From: [Leptolyngbya] sp. PCC 7376
GTDB lineage: Bacteria > Cyanobacteriota > Cyanobacteriia > Cyanobacteriales > MRBY01
Direction: 5' to 3'
NCBI RefSeq assembly: GCF_000316605.1
Contig: NC_019683.1
Location: 2,402,036-2,466,035, forward strand
DNA length: 64,000 nt
The position numbers and the translations under genes are program-made. The notes under the pieces are model-generated. The model was not told where the DNA came from. It ran no database searches and saw only the letters and a program-made list of their open reading frames with translations. Positions 55,693-64,000 of this stretch are shown in pieces; the first letter of the stretch is position 1, and every line of letters begins with the position of its first letter.

Positions 55693-56064
55693 ATGGCCAC
55701 AATCCTTTCTGCTGAAGAACTATCCAAGTTTCGTAAATCTTTCGATGGGGTTCCAGAGAGTCTCTCGACCTTAGATGTCATTGAACTGTGTGATGGCAAT
55801 ATCGAGCAAGCAATCAGTGCCCTTGCTCCACAGTTTGGTATCAACATTACACGAGATAGTGAGAAACCTATAGACAAGTATATTCAAGGTTTTAGTCACA
55901 TTATTTGTGATGAGGATTTTATGGATGAGGTCATGAGTGGTTTACTGACTGCGGCAGTGGGTGCTCTAGCTGCTGCTGGTCAAATTTCGACTGCTATTGC
56001 GACACCGATTGTTCTTTATGTCGCGAAAAAAAGCGTTAAGAAGTGGTGTTCCACTCGCACTTAA
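55693..56064 (+). CDS. Small membrane-associated protein of unknown function beside the CHAT gene
   Basis: About 123 residues from the ATG at 55693 (the frame is open to 55645). It has a soluble N-terminal half (EELSKFRKSFDGVPESLSTL) with UBA-like short helices, then a glycine/alanine hydrophobic segment (LLTAAVGALAAAGQISTAIA) followed by VLYVAKKSVKKW. It ends convergently 4 bp inside the stop of the CHAT pseudogene. I recognise no family; closeness to a CHAT protease is suggestive of a partner or target, but only as inference. Confidence 0.6.
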   Translation: MATILSAEELSKFRKSFDGVPESLSTLDVIELCDGNIEQAISALAPQFGINITRDSEKPIDKYIQGFSHIICDEDFMDEVMSGLLTAAVGALAAAGQISTAIATPIVLYVAKKSVKKWCSTRT

Positions 56065-57954
56065 ATTCCCACAACGGTAAACGCTGCCCAGTAATAAGGA
56101 TGACAATACTCTGACTCTGGTTTAAGAAGCACAGCAGTGAGTGTATTGAGATAAAGTTCGGCTTTTTTTTCTGGTAATCTCCGCTTCACGATTGGACTAA
56201 TCTCGTCTAGAAATGCTTGTCCTTTCTCTGGAGTGAGGGTGCGCATCCAGTTTTGGGCAGCGTTTAAGGCTTGAGCGGGTGTCGGTAATTGTTCTGGTGA
56301 ATTTATGGTTTCAGTTGTCCTTGCAATTGGAGCTATTCCAGTTTGGAGTGAACCGTCTAATCCCTGAAAACTAAAGCCAAATGGTGATGGTGAAAACGCT
56401 GTGACTTTTTGATTAGGGAGACCATTTTTCAGATAGTGATAGGTCTGGATCATCAAAATCGATGTAGCAAGGTCGCTCACTGGCCAAAGACTACTAATCA
56501 CAGCAGAAGCTCCGGCATAAATAAACCCACTGGGTAAGCCGACGTATTCATCGCCGAGGGAATTCAGGTCAGTAATTCCAGTTTCGCAGGCGGAAAGGCT
56601 AACAAGGCTACAGTTTGGCAAGTTGAGTTCAAAGATCTCAGCGAGAGTGAGACGGTTATCGGCATTATCTTCATTGTCGTCGTTCAGAATTAAGGCGGAG
56701 TTGAGGGGAGACTGAAAATCAAATGTGCCGTGGCAGGAGAAATGGAGACAATTCAGTTTTTCGAGGTTGGGATGGTTGCGGAAATTCGTTTCAGAGGCAT
56801 TTTTTCGATCCAGAATGTCGGTTTCAGGGAAATAATCGCTAATAGCTTCAACTTCCAGCTCGGAGAAGAGTAAATCTTGGGTGGGATTTTTAATGGCGAA
56901 GAAATGATCATTTGCTGATTTTTCTTGGCGTTCGAGGACTTGCAGGAGTTGGCAACTGGGCGCGTAACTGACACCAGCGGAGAATTTATCGAGTAAACAA
57001 CGATCATCGCTTAGGGGAAGGGCATGGAAGGGGAGAAAATGTAGCTGGCGATGGGGAATGAGAATGAGTTTATTCAGATCGAATTGCTGGAGTTGTTCCA
57101 GAATTTGGTCAAGGTGAAGGGCTTGGCAGAGGGCTTTTGAGACTATTGCAAATTGCTCTTTCGCTTCTGTCTTAGTGAAGCGATGAGTTTGACCATAAAG
57201 CTCTAGATATTTTTGGACAGCTTCAGCAATAATCTCAGTTTCAACGGCATGGAGAATCGGTTGAGCTTGATCTTTCGTGATTAGGAAAGCAAAGGTTTTT
57301 TCTTCGGTTATATACCACTCCACAATGGCAGTTTGGTCATCTAATAAATCCTGAATCTCTGCAAAAGTGATGGGTTGAACGGTTTGGGTCAGCGTAAAAG
57401 TCGGATCGATAGGCTTAATCTTTTCAAGTACTTGATCTAACTCGGCTCTCGCTTGTTTCAATTCAGCAGAAATTTGTTCGCGAGCTTGCTGAGTCAGAGG
57501 ATTAGTATTATTACGATTAGATTCTTCGAGGACTTGCAATTGACGATCTAGAGTGGGAATTCGGCGACGAAATTCTTTGAGTTTCTCGATAATCTCTGGG
57601 TCAACATCACCTTTCGGATAAAGCTCACGGCTAAAAAGAAGTTCTGTTAAATTTCGGGATTTACTACGTTCAGCATAGGTTAAAGCGTGATCAGTCTGAT
57701 TGAGTTCAACATAACTTTGGGTAATGTTTGTAAAAACCCGAATAGACTTATCAATGATTTGTTGACGATGGCGATCACTAAGCACAATGTTACGAACACT
57801 TTCAATAGCACTAATTGCTAGTTTGTAAGTATTTATCGCCTCTGACCATTGTTTATTTACGAAATAAAGATTGCCTAGATTACTGGCAGATTGCAAACAA
57901 TCAAGGGGATAATCATCCAATGTTCGAATCTCAAGTGCTCGCTGGTAAGCTTTA

Positions 57955-58086
57955 GAGGTTGTCTGAAAAGGGTCTGACTGTAACTTTTGTCATTATGAGC
58001 CTGACGAAAAAATAGGAATTTCAGAGGATTTTCTTTGTGGAATCACCTACATGTCTATGCTCAAAATATACTTTTCAGACATCCTC
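57955..58086 (+). mobile_element. 132-bp MITE, copy 1 (IS5/IS1031-type ends)
   Basis: A short non-coding element with inverted ends GAGGTTGTCTGAAAAG and the complement of GAGGATGTCTGAAAAG, flanked on both sides by TTA (57952-57954 and 58087-58089). It has no transposase. It interrupts the TPR region of the CHAT gene. Except for one base in the terminal repeat it is identical, in inverse orientation, to the element at 61345. Confidence 0.9.
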
Positions 58087-59029
58087 TTAATAGTAGCATT
58101 AATATTTTCTACTGGATTTCCTTTTATCCGTTCACAATACACAAAACCCAAGTTGTTCTGAGCTGTTGCCCATTGATGAGAATTTTGTTCTTGAGTGTAA
58201 ATTTCAAGAGCTGCTTCACAAGCACTTTTTGCAGATTCAATATTGTCTTTTCGGCTTCCTTCAACACGGTTTAAGTATGCAAGGGATAAATTATTTTGAG
58301 TGATTGCCCATTCTATAGGAAGATCTTCACGGTTTCTTACTTTTAGAGATAACTTAAGTGCATTAATAGATATTTCTATATTTTTCGCAGCTTCACCATT
58401 GATACGTTTTCGGTAAGCAATAGCAAGATTACTTAAAGTTCTCGCCCAATTTACAGGAGATGCTTTATAAGTTCTAATTTCGAGAGCTCGCTCATACGCA
58501 TCAATTGCACATTCAATATTACTTGCAGTATTCCCCAATATTCTTTCACTGTAAGCATTTCCTAAATTGTTCTGAGTCATTGCCCAGTCTACTGGATATG
58601 TTTCGCGAGTTCTAACACAAAGTGCCTCTTTGTAGGTAATAATTGCAGACTCGATATTTTCTGCTCTGTCCCCTCTAAGGCGACATCGATAAGACATAGC
58701 TAAGTTATTTTGAACAGTTGCCCACTGTTTAGGAAAAGTACTACTCTTATAAACTTCCAGAGAGAGTCTATATACATCAATTGCAAATTCAATATTTTCT
58801 TCTCTTTTACCTCTAATTCTCTGCATATAGGCGTTTCCTAATGTAACTTGAGCCGCTGCCCAGTCTATTGGAAAAGAAGCGTGAATGTAAACTTCAAGAG
58901 CTTGCTGACAAAATCTAATGGCGTTTTCAATATTTTGTAATTTATTTCCCCAAATACGCTCCGTGTAGATATTTGCTAGGTTGTTTTGAGTCATTGCCCA
59001 GCTTTCTGGAAAGTCTTCGCGAGTATATA

Positions 59030-59975
59030 GCAGGCAAGGAGTGGGTTAAGACAGAATAGGATAGAAGCAATAAACATAGATGCCATGCCTGCTCCCCATA
59101 GTCTTGATTTACGCCTAAAAGCTGTTGCCGCCTTCGATAAAGGTGAACGAAAAAGTGATATCTGTCGCTTCTTTGGTATTAGCCGAAATACGCTAGACCT
59201 GTGGCTGAAACAACGAGAGAAAATCGGTTCAGTCGCTCCGAAGACAGATTACCGTCGAGGCCCTCAACCGAAGATTAATGATCTAGATGCTTTTCGTGCT
59301 TTTGCAGAGGAATATGGGCATCTAACCCAGAAGGAAATGGCGGAGAAATGGCCAGAGTCTATTAGTGATGCATCCAGACGTGAAGCTCTACGGAAAATTG
59401 AATTTACTCGAAAAAAAAAGACCTATCGATATCAAGAGAGAGATAAAGAATTAGAAAAAAGCATTTGTGGCACAACTGAAGCAGTATGTCCAAAGAACGA
59501 CTCGTATATATCGATGAAAGTGGATTTGATAATACCTTAGATTATGGGTATGGCTACTGCCATAAGTCAGAGAGGTTTATCGCAGAGAAGTTAGGTCATC
59601 GTACAGAACGAGTTAGCGTGATTGGAGGATGGCGAGAGGGAGAGCAGATAGCACCGATGGTATTTGAGGGCTATGCCAACAGCGCCTTAGTTTGCCAATG
59701 GGTAGAGGATTGCTTAGTGCCAGAGTTGATTCCGGGTCAAATTATTATTCTGGATAATGCCAGTGTTCATCCAAAGGAAAGAATACAAACATTGGTGGCG
59801 AAGGCAGGATGTGAAGTGATATTTTTGCCACCCTACTCACCACACCTGAACAAGATAGAGAAGTTTTGGGGGAGGTTAAAGAAGGAGGTAAGTAAGCTCA
59901 TCAAGAAGACTGAGGATTTGTTCGATGCCATCAGAATAGCCTTCTGTTCTATGTCCTAACCTTCTCCTTCGCTGC
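59030..59975 (+). mobile_element. IS630-family insertion sequence
   Basis: A 946-bp element with imperfect inverted ends GCAGGCAAGGAG and complement of GCAGCGAAGGAG, flanked by the TA target duplication (59028-59029 and 59976-59977) typical of IS630/Tc1. Removing the element and one TA restores the codons KIYTRED of the TPR-CHAT gene. It encodes a transposase in two frames on the plus strand. Confidence 0.92.
59085..59959 (+). pseudogene. IS630-family transposase, frame-broken
   Basis: The N-terminal part (59085-59540) begins PAPHSLDLRLKAVAAFDKGE with a helix-turn-helix (SRNTLDLWLKQREK). The C-terminal part (59486-59959) has the catalytic residues in VYIDESGFDNT, IIILDNASVHP and NKIEKFWGRLKKE. 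Comparing the expected continuous sequence, the frame changes twice, first at a run of six A's (after ERDKELEK the next frame reads AFVAQLKQYVQ) and again about 45 bp later. IS630 elements can frameshift once, but two shifts favour a degenerate copy. Confidence 0.72.
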
Positions 59976-60420
59976 TATAGATTTTGAGAGCAGATTTATA
60001 AGAAAGTATTGCCTGCTCAACATTATTGGCATAGTTGCCCTGAGTTTTATACGAAAGAGCAATACCTAAATTATTCTTGATTCTTGCCCATATTAATGGA
60101 TTCAGTTTTTTCTCGATAAGAAGCAAAGCTGTTTCATAACAAACAATTCCAATTTCGATATTTATACTTTTATCCCCCAACGGAAACTGATTAATAAGAT
60201 CTCCTAAGTCCCCTAAATCATTAGCAATTCATGCTTTCTGTTCGTCATCTTTTATATGATTAGGAATAGTTTTAAATCTCCCTTGAATAAGCTTTAAAAA
60301 AGTATTATCTAAATAATCAATATGTTCTTGCAAAAACGGATAAACAACAGACGAATCTCTCCTATGATTAGAGACTAATTGCAATAATTTAGATAAAACA
60401 ATCTGGTGCTTATTAGACAT

Positions 60421-60685
60421 GTCATTGACTTCCGTATAGAATCAATTTCTTTGTCAGCCAGATTATATTCTTAGTAATAAAATATTGGCTAACACTCAAA
60501 TCAAATAAAGATTTCGTGCGTATTGCCCTTGACGCTTTTCTTGACTCATTGCAAGCTAATTTCGACACGAAGATATTTCTTCCCTCATAGCGCCTCGGCT
60601 CAAAAATGCTTGTGATCCCTCAAGAAATGATAAATCCCCAACTTTCTCGAGAAGTTGGGGCTTTCAACAGACGATCATCTCAGCA
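60421..60685. other. Intergenic region with Uma2 3' hairpin
   Basis: This 265-bp stretch lies between the start of the CHAT pseudogene and the Uma2 stop. It contains the hairpin at 60636-60660 and otherwise AT-rich sequence without ORFs. Confidence 0.5.
60636..60660 (-). terminator. Hairpin downstream of the Uma2 gene
   Basis: CCCCAACTT and AAGTTGGGG pair perfectly around TCTCGAG. On the minus strand it follows the Uma2 stop by 26 bp and is trailed by a T-rich ATTTATCATTTC, so a terminator is plausible though the U tract is weak. Confidence 0.55.
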
Positions 60686-61267
60686 TTATTCAAAGACTAT
60701 GCCTTTGTAGAGTTCATTTAGAGCTAGATCAAAATCTATTGAAGCCAAGGCAATCGTTTCATTAACACCTTTGCAGTCAGTCAAAAGCCATTGATTTTCA
60801 GCCGTCTTCGCAAAATGTTTTACGTAGCATTGATATTGGTCAATCAGTAAGTATTCAGAGAAGTTTGGAATAGAACGATAGGCATCAAACTTTTCTCCTT
60901 GATCATAATTTTGTGTGGAGCTTGATAACACTTCCGCAATGACAATCGGATTCGTGATCGTCATCTTAGTTGTATCTGTATAGATCGGCTCATCCCGAAC
61001 AATCATTACATCAGGGTAAGTATATTTATTTGTTTTGGGAATCCAGAGCCTCACATCATTGGAGTAAATCTCATAGTTTTTATCGCGGAAGTAAGAGAGA
61101 AAACAAAACACAAAATTCAGCGTAATTGTATTGTGATTTGTTGTTCCGTCGATAATCTCAATAATCTCCCCATCTCGATATTCATGCCGTACCTCAAAAT
61201 CCGCTTCTAGGGCAATATACTCTTCGGGTGATAACGCTTTTGTTTTTGGGGAACTGCTGCAACCCAA
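60686..61267 (-). CDS. Uma2-family (DUF820) putative endonuclease
   Basis: 193 residues of the PD-(D/E)XK-like Uma2 family abundant in cyanobacteria. ALSPEEYIALEADFEVRHEY, then YRDGEIIEI, SNDVRLWIPKTNKYTYPDVM (catalytic Asp) and NPIVIAEVLSSST (catalytic Glu) are present in order. No ATG precedes the conserved start; I use the TTG at 61267 because AAGGTGA lies just upstream. The alternative is a GTG in the neighbouring frame followed by a frameshift. Function of this family remains unclear; many copies are thought to be selfish or defence-linked. Confidence 0.8.
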   Translation of the reverse strand: MGCSSSPKTKALSPEEYIALEADFEVRHEYRDGEIIEIIDGTTNHNTITLNFVFCFLSYFRDKNYEIYSNDVRLWIPKTNKYTYPDVMIVRDEPIYTDTTKMTITNPIVIAEVLSSSTQNYDQGEKFDAYRSIPNFSEYLLIDQYQCYVKHFAKTAENQWLLTDCKGVNETIALASIDFDLALNELYKGIVFE

Positions 61268-61344
61268 TCACTCACCTTGATGCGAGCTTCTTCGACTACA
61301 GCAATGGCAGATATATTTAACTTGGTTTTATCTTGAGTAGCTAA

Positions 61345-61476
61345 GAGGATGTCTGAAAAGTATATTTTGAGCATAGACATGTAGGTGATTCCACAAAGAA
61401 AATCCTCTGAAATTCCTATTTTTTCGTCAGGCTCATAATGACAAAAGTTACAGTCAGACCCTTTTCAGACATCCTC
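61345..61476 (-). mobile_element. 132-bp MITE, copy 2 (inverted relative to copy 1)
   Basis: The reverse complement matches copy 1 at 131 of 132 positions; both ends are GAGGATGTCTGAAAAG-type. It is flanked by TAA (61342-61344 and 61477-61479), again a TNA target. It lies between the Uma2 gene and an IS1 InsA fragment. Confidence 0.9.
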
Positions 61477-61479
61477 TAA

Positions 61480-61587
61480 ATAAAGCGGCGACCACAGACA
61501 GTCACGGCACTTATGGTTTTGTTTGCCGCTATGGATACGACCATTTTTGACGGCTCTTGTGGACTGACAACTGAGACAGTGAATCAT
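61480..61587 (-). pseudogene. IS1-family InsA N-terminal remnant
   Basis: From ATG 61587 the minus strand reads MIHCLSCQSTRAVKNGRIHS followed by GKQNHKCRDC, the zinc ribbon of IS1 InsA, and then runs into the MITE. The catalytic InsB part is absent. A weakly similar stretch on the other side of the MITE (61270-61344) could be decayed continuation, but I am not sure of that. Confidence 0.7.
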
Positions 61588-61723
61588 TTGGGGGAGTCTT
61601 TTGGTTTAATTTCTCTTTTATTATCCTTACACCTGTAGGACTATCAAAATATCTACTCCTTTTAAAGAAAAGAAAATTTTACTAATCACTGATTTTCTTG
61701 GTATTAAAAAAATTGAGCAAAAA

Positions 61724-62737
61724 TCAACTCTTTTTTTCAGTGAAGAATTCAGATCTTGCTAGTAAAGTATAGATGCCTTCAATCCAAAATCCCATTTTCC
61801 AGCCACTACAAAAGTGTTTGCAGACTAAATTATCTTTCCCTACTCGAGATGATGGATTCACGGAATAAACTTTAGACAAAGGTCTTGTTTTCTTGATTCC
61901 TAGCATAATTGCATAAATTATCTGGCTACCAAATCTCAGAGGAGCAAATGAACGTATTTTTTCTTTGTTTTCTATTAACGATGTGACAATAGATTCTATT
62001 ATCTCTAGAGATACTGATGATTTGGGATAGAATAATAAACCGGCATTCAATTCCTTAATAATATCAGGATACATCTCAGTAAGAATAAGATGTTTTCGAT
62101 AGACATCACTACCATATTCGTTATTGTAAACAATGGAATCCTTTTGCTTCATCGATTTTGCTAATTCATCCCCAAATCTAAAAAAGAGAATATCTGCATC
62201 GAATGACAGAATCCAACCAGCATTAGATAAAAGATGGTAATCAAATAATTGAATTCCCCATGGAACACGTTCTCGATATTCTTTGCATGAAGGATAATTT
62301 TCGAGTAGTTCTTCGACTATTTTGTCTGCAAATTTTCGCTCTATAATAGTTATATTTGGAATGCTTTCACCTATTAGTTTGATATCGTCTTTGCTGAGAG
62401 AACCATCATCATGCACTACCACAGGACAATCAATCTTCATATAAAGAAGAAGTGAACGAATTGCCCATAGATACATTCCAATATCTTTTTTGCAAAGTAA
62501 GGTATGAATTTCTATTTCTTTATCTTTTATTGTGAGAGGAAAAGGAGGCAGATTTTCGGAGTAATCCAATGCTTTTTTCTCTACAAATTCTACATATCGT
62601 TTTAACTGTTTGTCTATACTTTTTCTCTCTTTCAGAGAGAATTTATGAGAAATAACGAACAAGAGTTTTGCAATAAAGATTAATAGTCGAAGGAAAATAG
62701 CAGACATTTTTTTATTTGAATTTTTCATATTAATCAT
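61724..62737 (-). CDS. Putative glycosyltransferase (GT-A-like)
   Basis: About 337 residues from the ATG at 62737 (further Met codons at 62728 and 62707 are possible). An N-terminal hydrophobic stretch (FLRLLIFIAKLLFVI) is followed by a GT-A-like core: IDCPVVVHDDGSLSKDDIKL, then a DxD-type metal site in GWILSFDADILFF and LNAGLLFYPKSSVSLEIIES. The DNA is markedly AT-rich and HIP1-free, pointing to horizontal transfer. I cannot name the donor or acceptor sugar. It may contribute to a surface polysaccharide. Confidence 0.62.
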   Translation of the reverse strand: MINMKNSNKKMSAIFLRLLIFIAKLLFVISHKFSLKERKSIDKQLKRYVEFVEKKALDYSENLPPFPLTIKDKEIEIHTLLCKKDIGMYLWAIRSLLLYMKIDCPVVVHDDGSLSKDDIKLIGESIPNITIIERKFADKIVEELLENYPSCKEYRERVPWGIQLFDYHLLSNAGWILSFDADILFFRFGDELAKSMKQKDSIVYNNEYGSDVYRKHLILTEMYPDIIKELNAGLLFYPKSSVSLEIIESIVTSLIENKEKIRSFAPLRFGSQIIYAIMLGIKKTRPLSKVYSVNPSSRVGKDNLVCKHFCSGWKMGFWIEGIYTLLARSEFFTEKKS

Positions 62738-62785
62738 GTTTAATTGCGAAATAATTCCAAAATAGTAAATATATTGGTGGAGCAA

Positions 62786-63270
62786 GCAAAATCAAGCTGT
62801 TATTTTATGTAGTCTCTCCAATTATCTTTTTAGATAACAGCAAAACACGGCATATCAGTGTGAGTATTGACTAAATATGTAGAAAGGAGCTGTAGAAAAT
62901 TCAACATCTTATTTGATTTTTATTAGTTCTAATGATTTTTTAAATGATATTCTGGCAAGAAAATTATACCTTTTTATTCTTGTATTTTGACTCGATCAAC
63001 CAGGTTGACATGCTGATTTTCAGCAGTGCCATTGGATAACAAATTATGACTCTGCTGAAACATGGCCATAATTTTTTTTGTTCACTCACTTTAGAAAAGG
63101 CTATGTCATTGATCCTGAAAATGTAGCGTTATGATTTATTATAATTTCGCGCAAAGCTTTAGGTGATTTTGCTTGTATAACAATTGATCCCGCGTACACA
63201 TCGATTTAAAATACAGGAATAATCTAAAGCTACTGCTCTGCAACATAACCTCGAGATTAGGCGATCAACA
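62786..63270. other. AT-rich non-coding stretch
   Basis: 485 bp of very AT-rich DNA upstream of the glycosyltransferase-like gene, with no HIP1 site and no ORF I would defend. It presumably contains that gene's promoter. Confidence 0.5.
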
Positions 63271-63517
63271 GCGAAAAAACTCATTCGCGGGCTAGACAAA
63301 TATAAACAAAGCTATGTCGCTAGTCATGTTGACCTATTTGAACAGCTAAAGCATGGCCACAAGCCTCGCATCCTCTTCATTTGTTGTTCGGATTCCCGCG
63401 TTGATCCCGGCCTAATCACCCAGACAGAGTATTGGCGAACTTTTCGTCATCCGCAATGCAGGTAATATCATTCCTCCATTTGGCGCAGCGAACGGCGGCG
63501 AAGGCGGCACGCTCGAA
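63271..63517 (+). pseudogene. Beta-carbonic anhydrase, truncated and frameshifted
   Basis: The plus strand reads KKLIRGLDKYKQSYVASHVD, then HKPRILFICCSDSRVDPGLI (zinc ligands Cys and Asp) and, one base out of frame after ITQTE, GELFVIRNAGNIIPPFGAAN followed by GGEGGTLE. This is the first third of a cyanobacterial beta-carbonic anhydrase of the IcfA/CcaA type, which serves the carboxysome. The initiator ATG is replaced by GCG, there is a frameshift near 63434, and the remaining two thirds, with the other zinc ligands, are missing. It cannot make a functional enzyme. Confidence 0.85.
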
Positions 63518-63751
63518 AACCCTCGAAGTATGACACTGTCTCTTCCCTCGTAAACGTCATCAAGCTGTAGGCAAAGAGATAGATAAAACAGCTACATTGA
63601 GCGTTTTAACTGCACTGTGCATCAGAGGGTTTCACCTCTATTCCGAAAGACTCTATCCTTCTCCAAGAAGTTAGAGAATCACATCGGAGCTATCTGGCTT
63701 TTTGTCCACCACTACAATGCATCCTTACACATTTAGGACTATCAAGTACTG

Positions 63752-63985
63752 TTACTTGATAGCCTTTAATTTGATCTGAACTTCTTCAAACACATTATTA
63801 AACCTGTGGGCGGCCTCATTTAGCGCCTCAGATGTAATCTCCTTTTCAAGCCATTTTCTCGCCCATTCTCCAGAAGGAACATGGACACTAGATACTACTT
63901 CAAAATCAATGTCTAAATATAACCCCAGTGTTGTATTTGCAGCACCTGTATTCTTCCATTCCTGATTAAGTCTCTTAGAAAACAT
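63752..63985 (-). CDS. Small hypothetical protein
   Basis: 77 residues: TLGLYLDIDFEVVSSVHVPS followed by a helical C-terminal half (ITSEALNEAAHRFNNVFEEV). GGGAGG sits 8 bp before the ATG, a strong ribosome binding site, which supports real translation. I do not recognise the family. It starts close to the right edge, so operon partners may lie outside the window. Confidence 0.6.
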   Translation of the reverse strand: MFSKRLNQEWKNTGAANTTLGLYLDIDFEVVSSVHVPSGEWARKWLEKEITSEALNEAAHRFNNVFEEVQIKLKAIK

Positions 63986-64000
63986 ACTGAGGCCTCCCGG

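Larger units (their letters stand above)
56061..60420 (-). pseudogene. TPR-CHAT protease gene broken by IS630, a MITE and a nonsense codon
   Basis: With the insertions removed, one reading frame of roughly 1090 codons results. Pieces in gene order: N terminus from ATG 60420 (MSNKHQIVLSKLLQLVSNHR) to an in-frame TGA after DDEQKA; a TPR piece down to KSALKIY; the IS630 element (59030-59975); TPR repeats from TREDFPESWAMTQNNLA to GNPVENINATI; the MITE (57955-58086); then KAYQRALEIRT, more TPRs and a C-terminal CHAT caspase-like domain with FSCHGTF (His) and SLSACETG (Cys), the catalytic dyad. CHAT-TPR proteins are cysteine proteases in bacterial conflict and cell-death systems. The CHAT end is intact but lacks a good start codon. 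Confidence 0.88.

Noticed and set aside
61270-61344. Minus-strand reading (LNISAIAVVEEARIKVSDWV) as continuation of IS1 InsA across the MITE
   Set aside because: The resemblance to the InsA helix-turn-helix is weak, and it could equally be upstream sequence of the Uma2 gene.
1-64000. tRNA, rRNA or riboswitch genes
   Set aside because: No cloverleaf, rRNA-like or riboswitch sequence was recognised in the intergenic regions by eye; a covariance-model scan could still find one.

Overview
The window is cyanobacterial chromosome. The evidence is the NDH-1 subunits NdhN and NdhO found only in oxygenic phototrophs, several cyanobacteria-restricted families (DUF4327, DUF760, PAP/fibrillin, an SynK-like K+ channel, an Atx1-like copper chaperone), and the very frequent HIP1 octamer GCGATCGC, usually extended to GGCGATCGCC. 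That style of HIP1 and the moderate GC suggest a marine or brackish Synechococcus/Leptolyngbya-type genome. I cannot name the species from sequence alone.

Layout. 1-5.4 kb (minus): a tight five-gene operon of a radical SAM/SPASM enzyme, a duplicated membrane protein whose halves resemble lycopene-cyclase-type domains, a small membrane protein, a UbiA-type prenyltransferase and a PEP-synthase-like enzyme running off the left edge. This looks like an uncharacterised isoprenoid-linked pathway. 5.8-8 kb: a sodium/solute symporter and ndhN. 8-12.4 kb: an insertion-sequence field (IS5-type fragment, two adjoining ISAs1 elements, three IS1 remnants, one complete IS5/IS1031-type element). 12.5-20 kb (mostly minus): trm1, an M16 homologue, serS, and an ndhO-mdh-PycTM-like run. 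20.1-26.1 kb: a 2004-residue two-partner-secretion exoprotein. 26-44 kb: ordinary housekeeping and cyanobacterial core genes (scpB, a hybrid-type sensor kinase, EVE protein, ABC-class ATPase, coaE, birA, a second M16 homologue, K+ channel, pgk, two universal stress proteins).

44-55.5 kb is a cell-surface region. A 2070-residue adhesin combines an apparent N-terminal thioester (TED/TQXA) domain, six SdrD/Cna-B-like stalk domains (five of them a nearly identical 393-bp repeat) and a carbohydrate-binding-like C terminus. Beside it lie a tiny exported protein with a PTPA-CTERM-like tail, an OmpA/BON cell-envelope protein, cutA and a Ser/Thr kinase. 55.6-64 kb is accessory DNA poor in HIP1. A TPR-CHAT protease gene has been broken by an IS630 element, a 132-bp MITE and a nonsense codon. 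An almost identical inverted copy of the MITE lies 3.3 kb away. A Uma2 gene, a glycosyltransferase-like gene and a truncated beta-carbonic anhydrase pseudogene follow.

The most interesting candidates are the radical SAM/UbiA/LCD-like operon, the thioester adhesin, the shared A7 frameshift in two diverged ISAs1 copies, and the IS/MITE-wrecked CHAT locus. No tRNA, rRNA or CRISPR array was recognised by eye.
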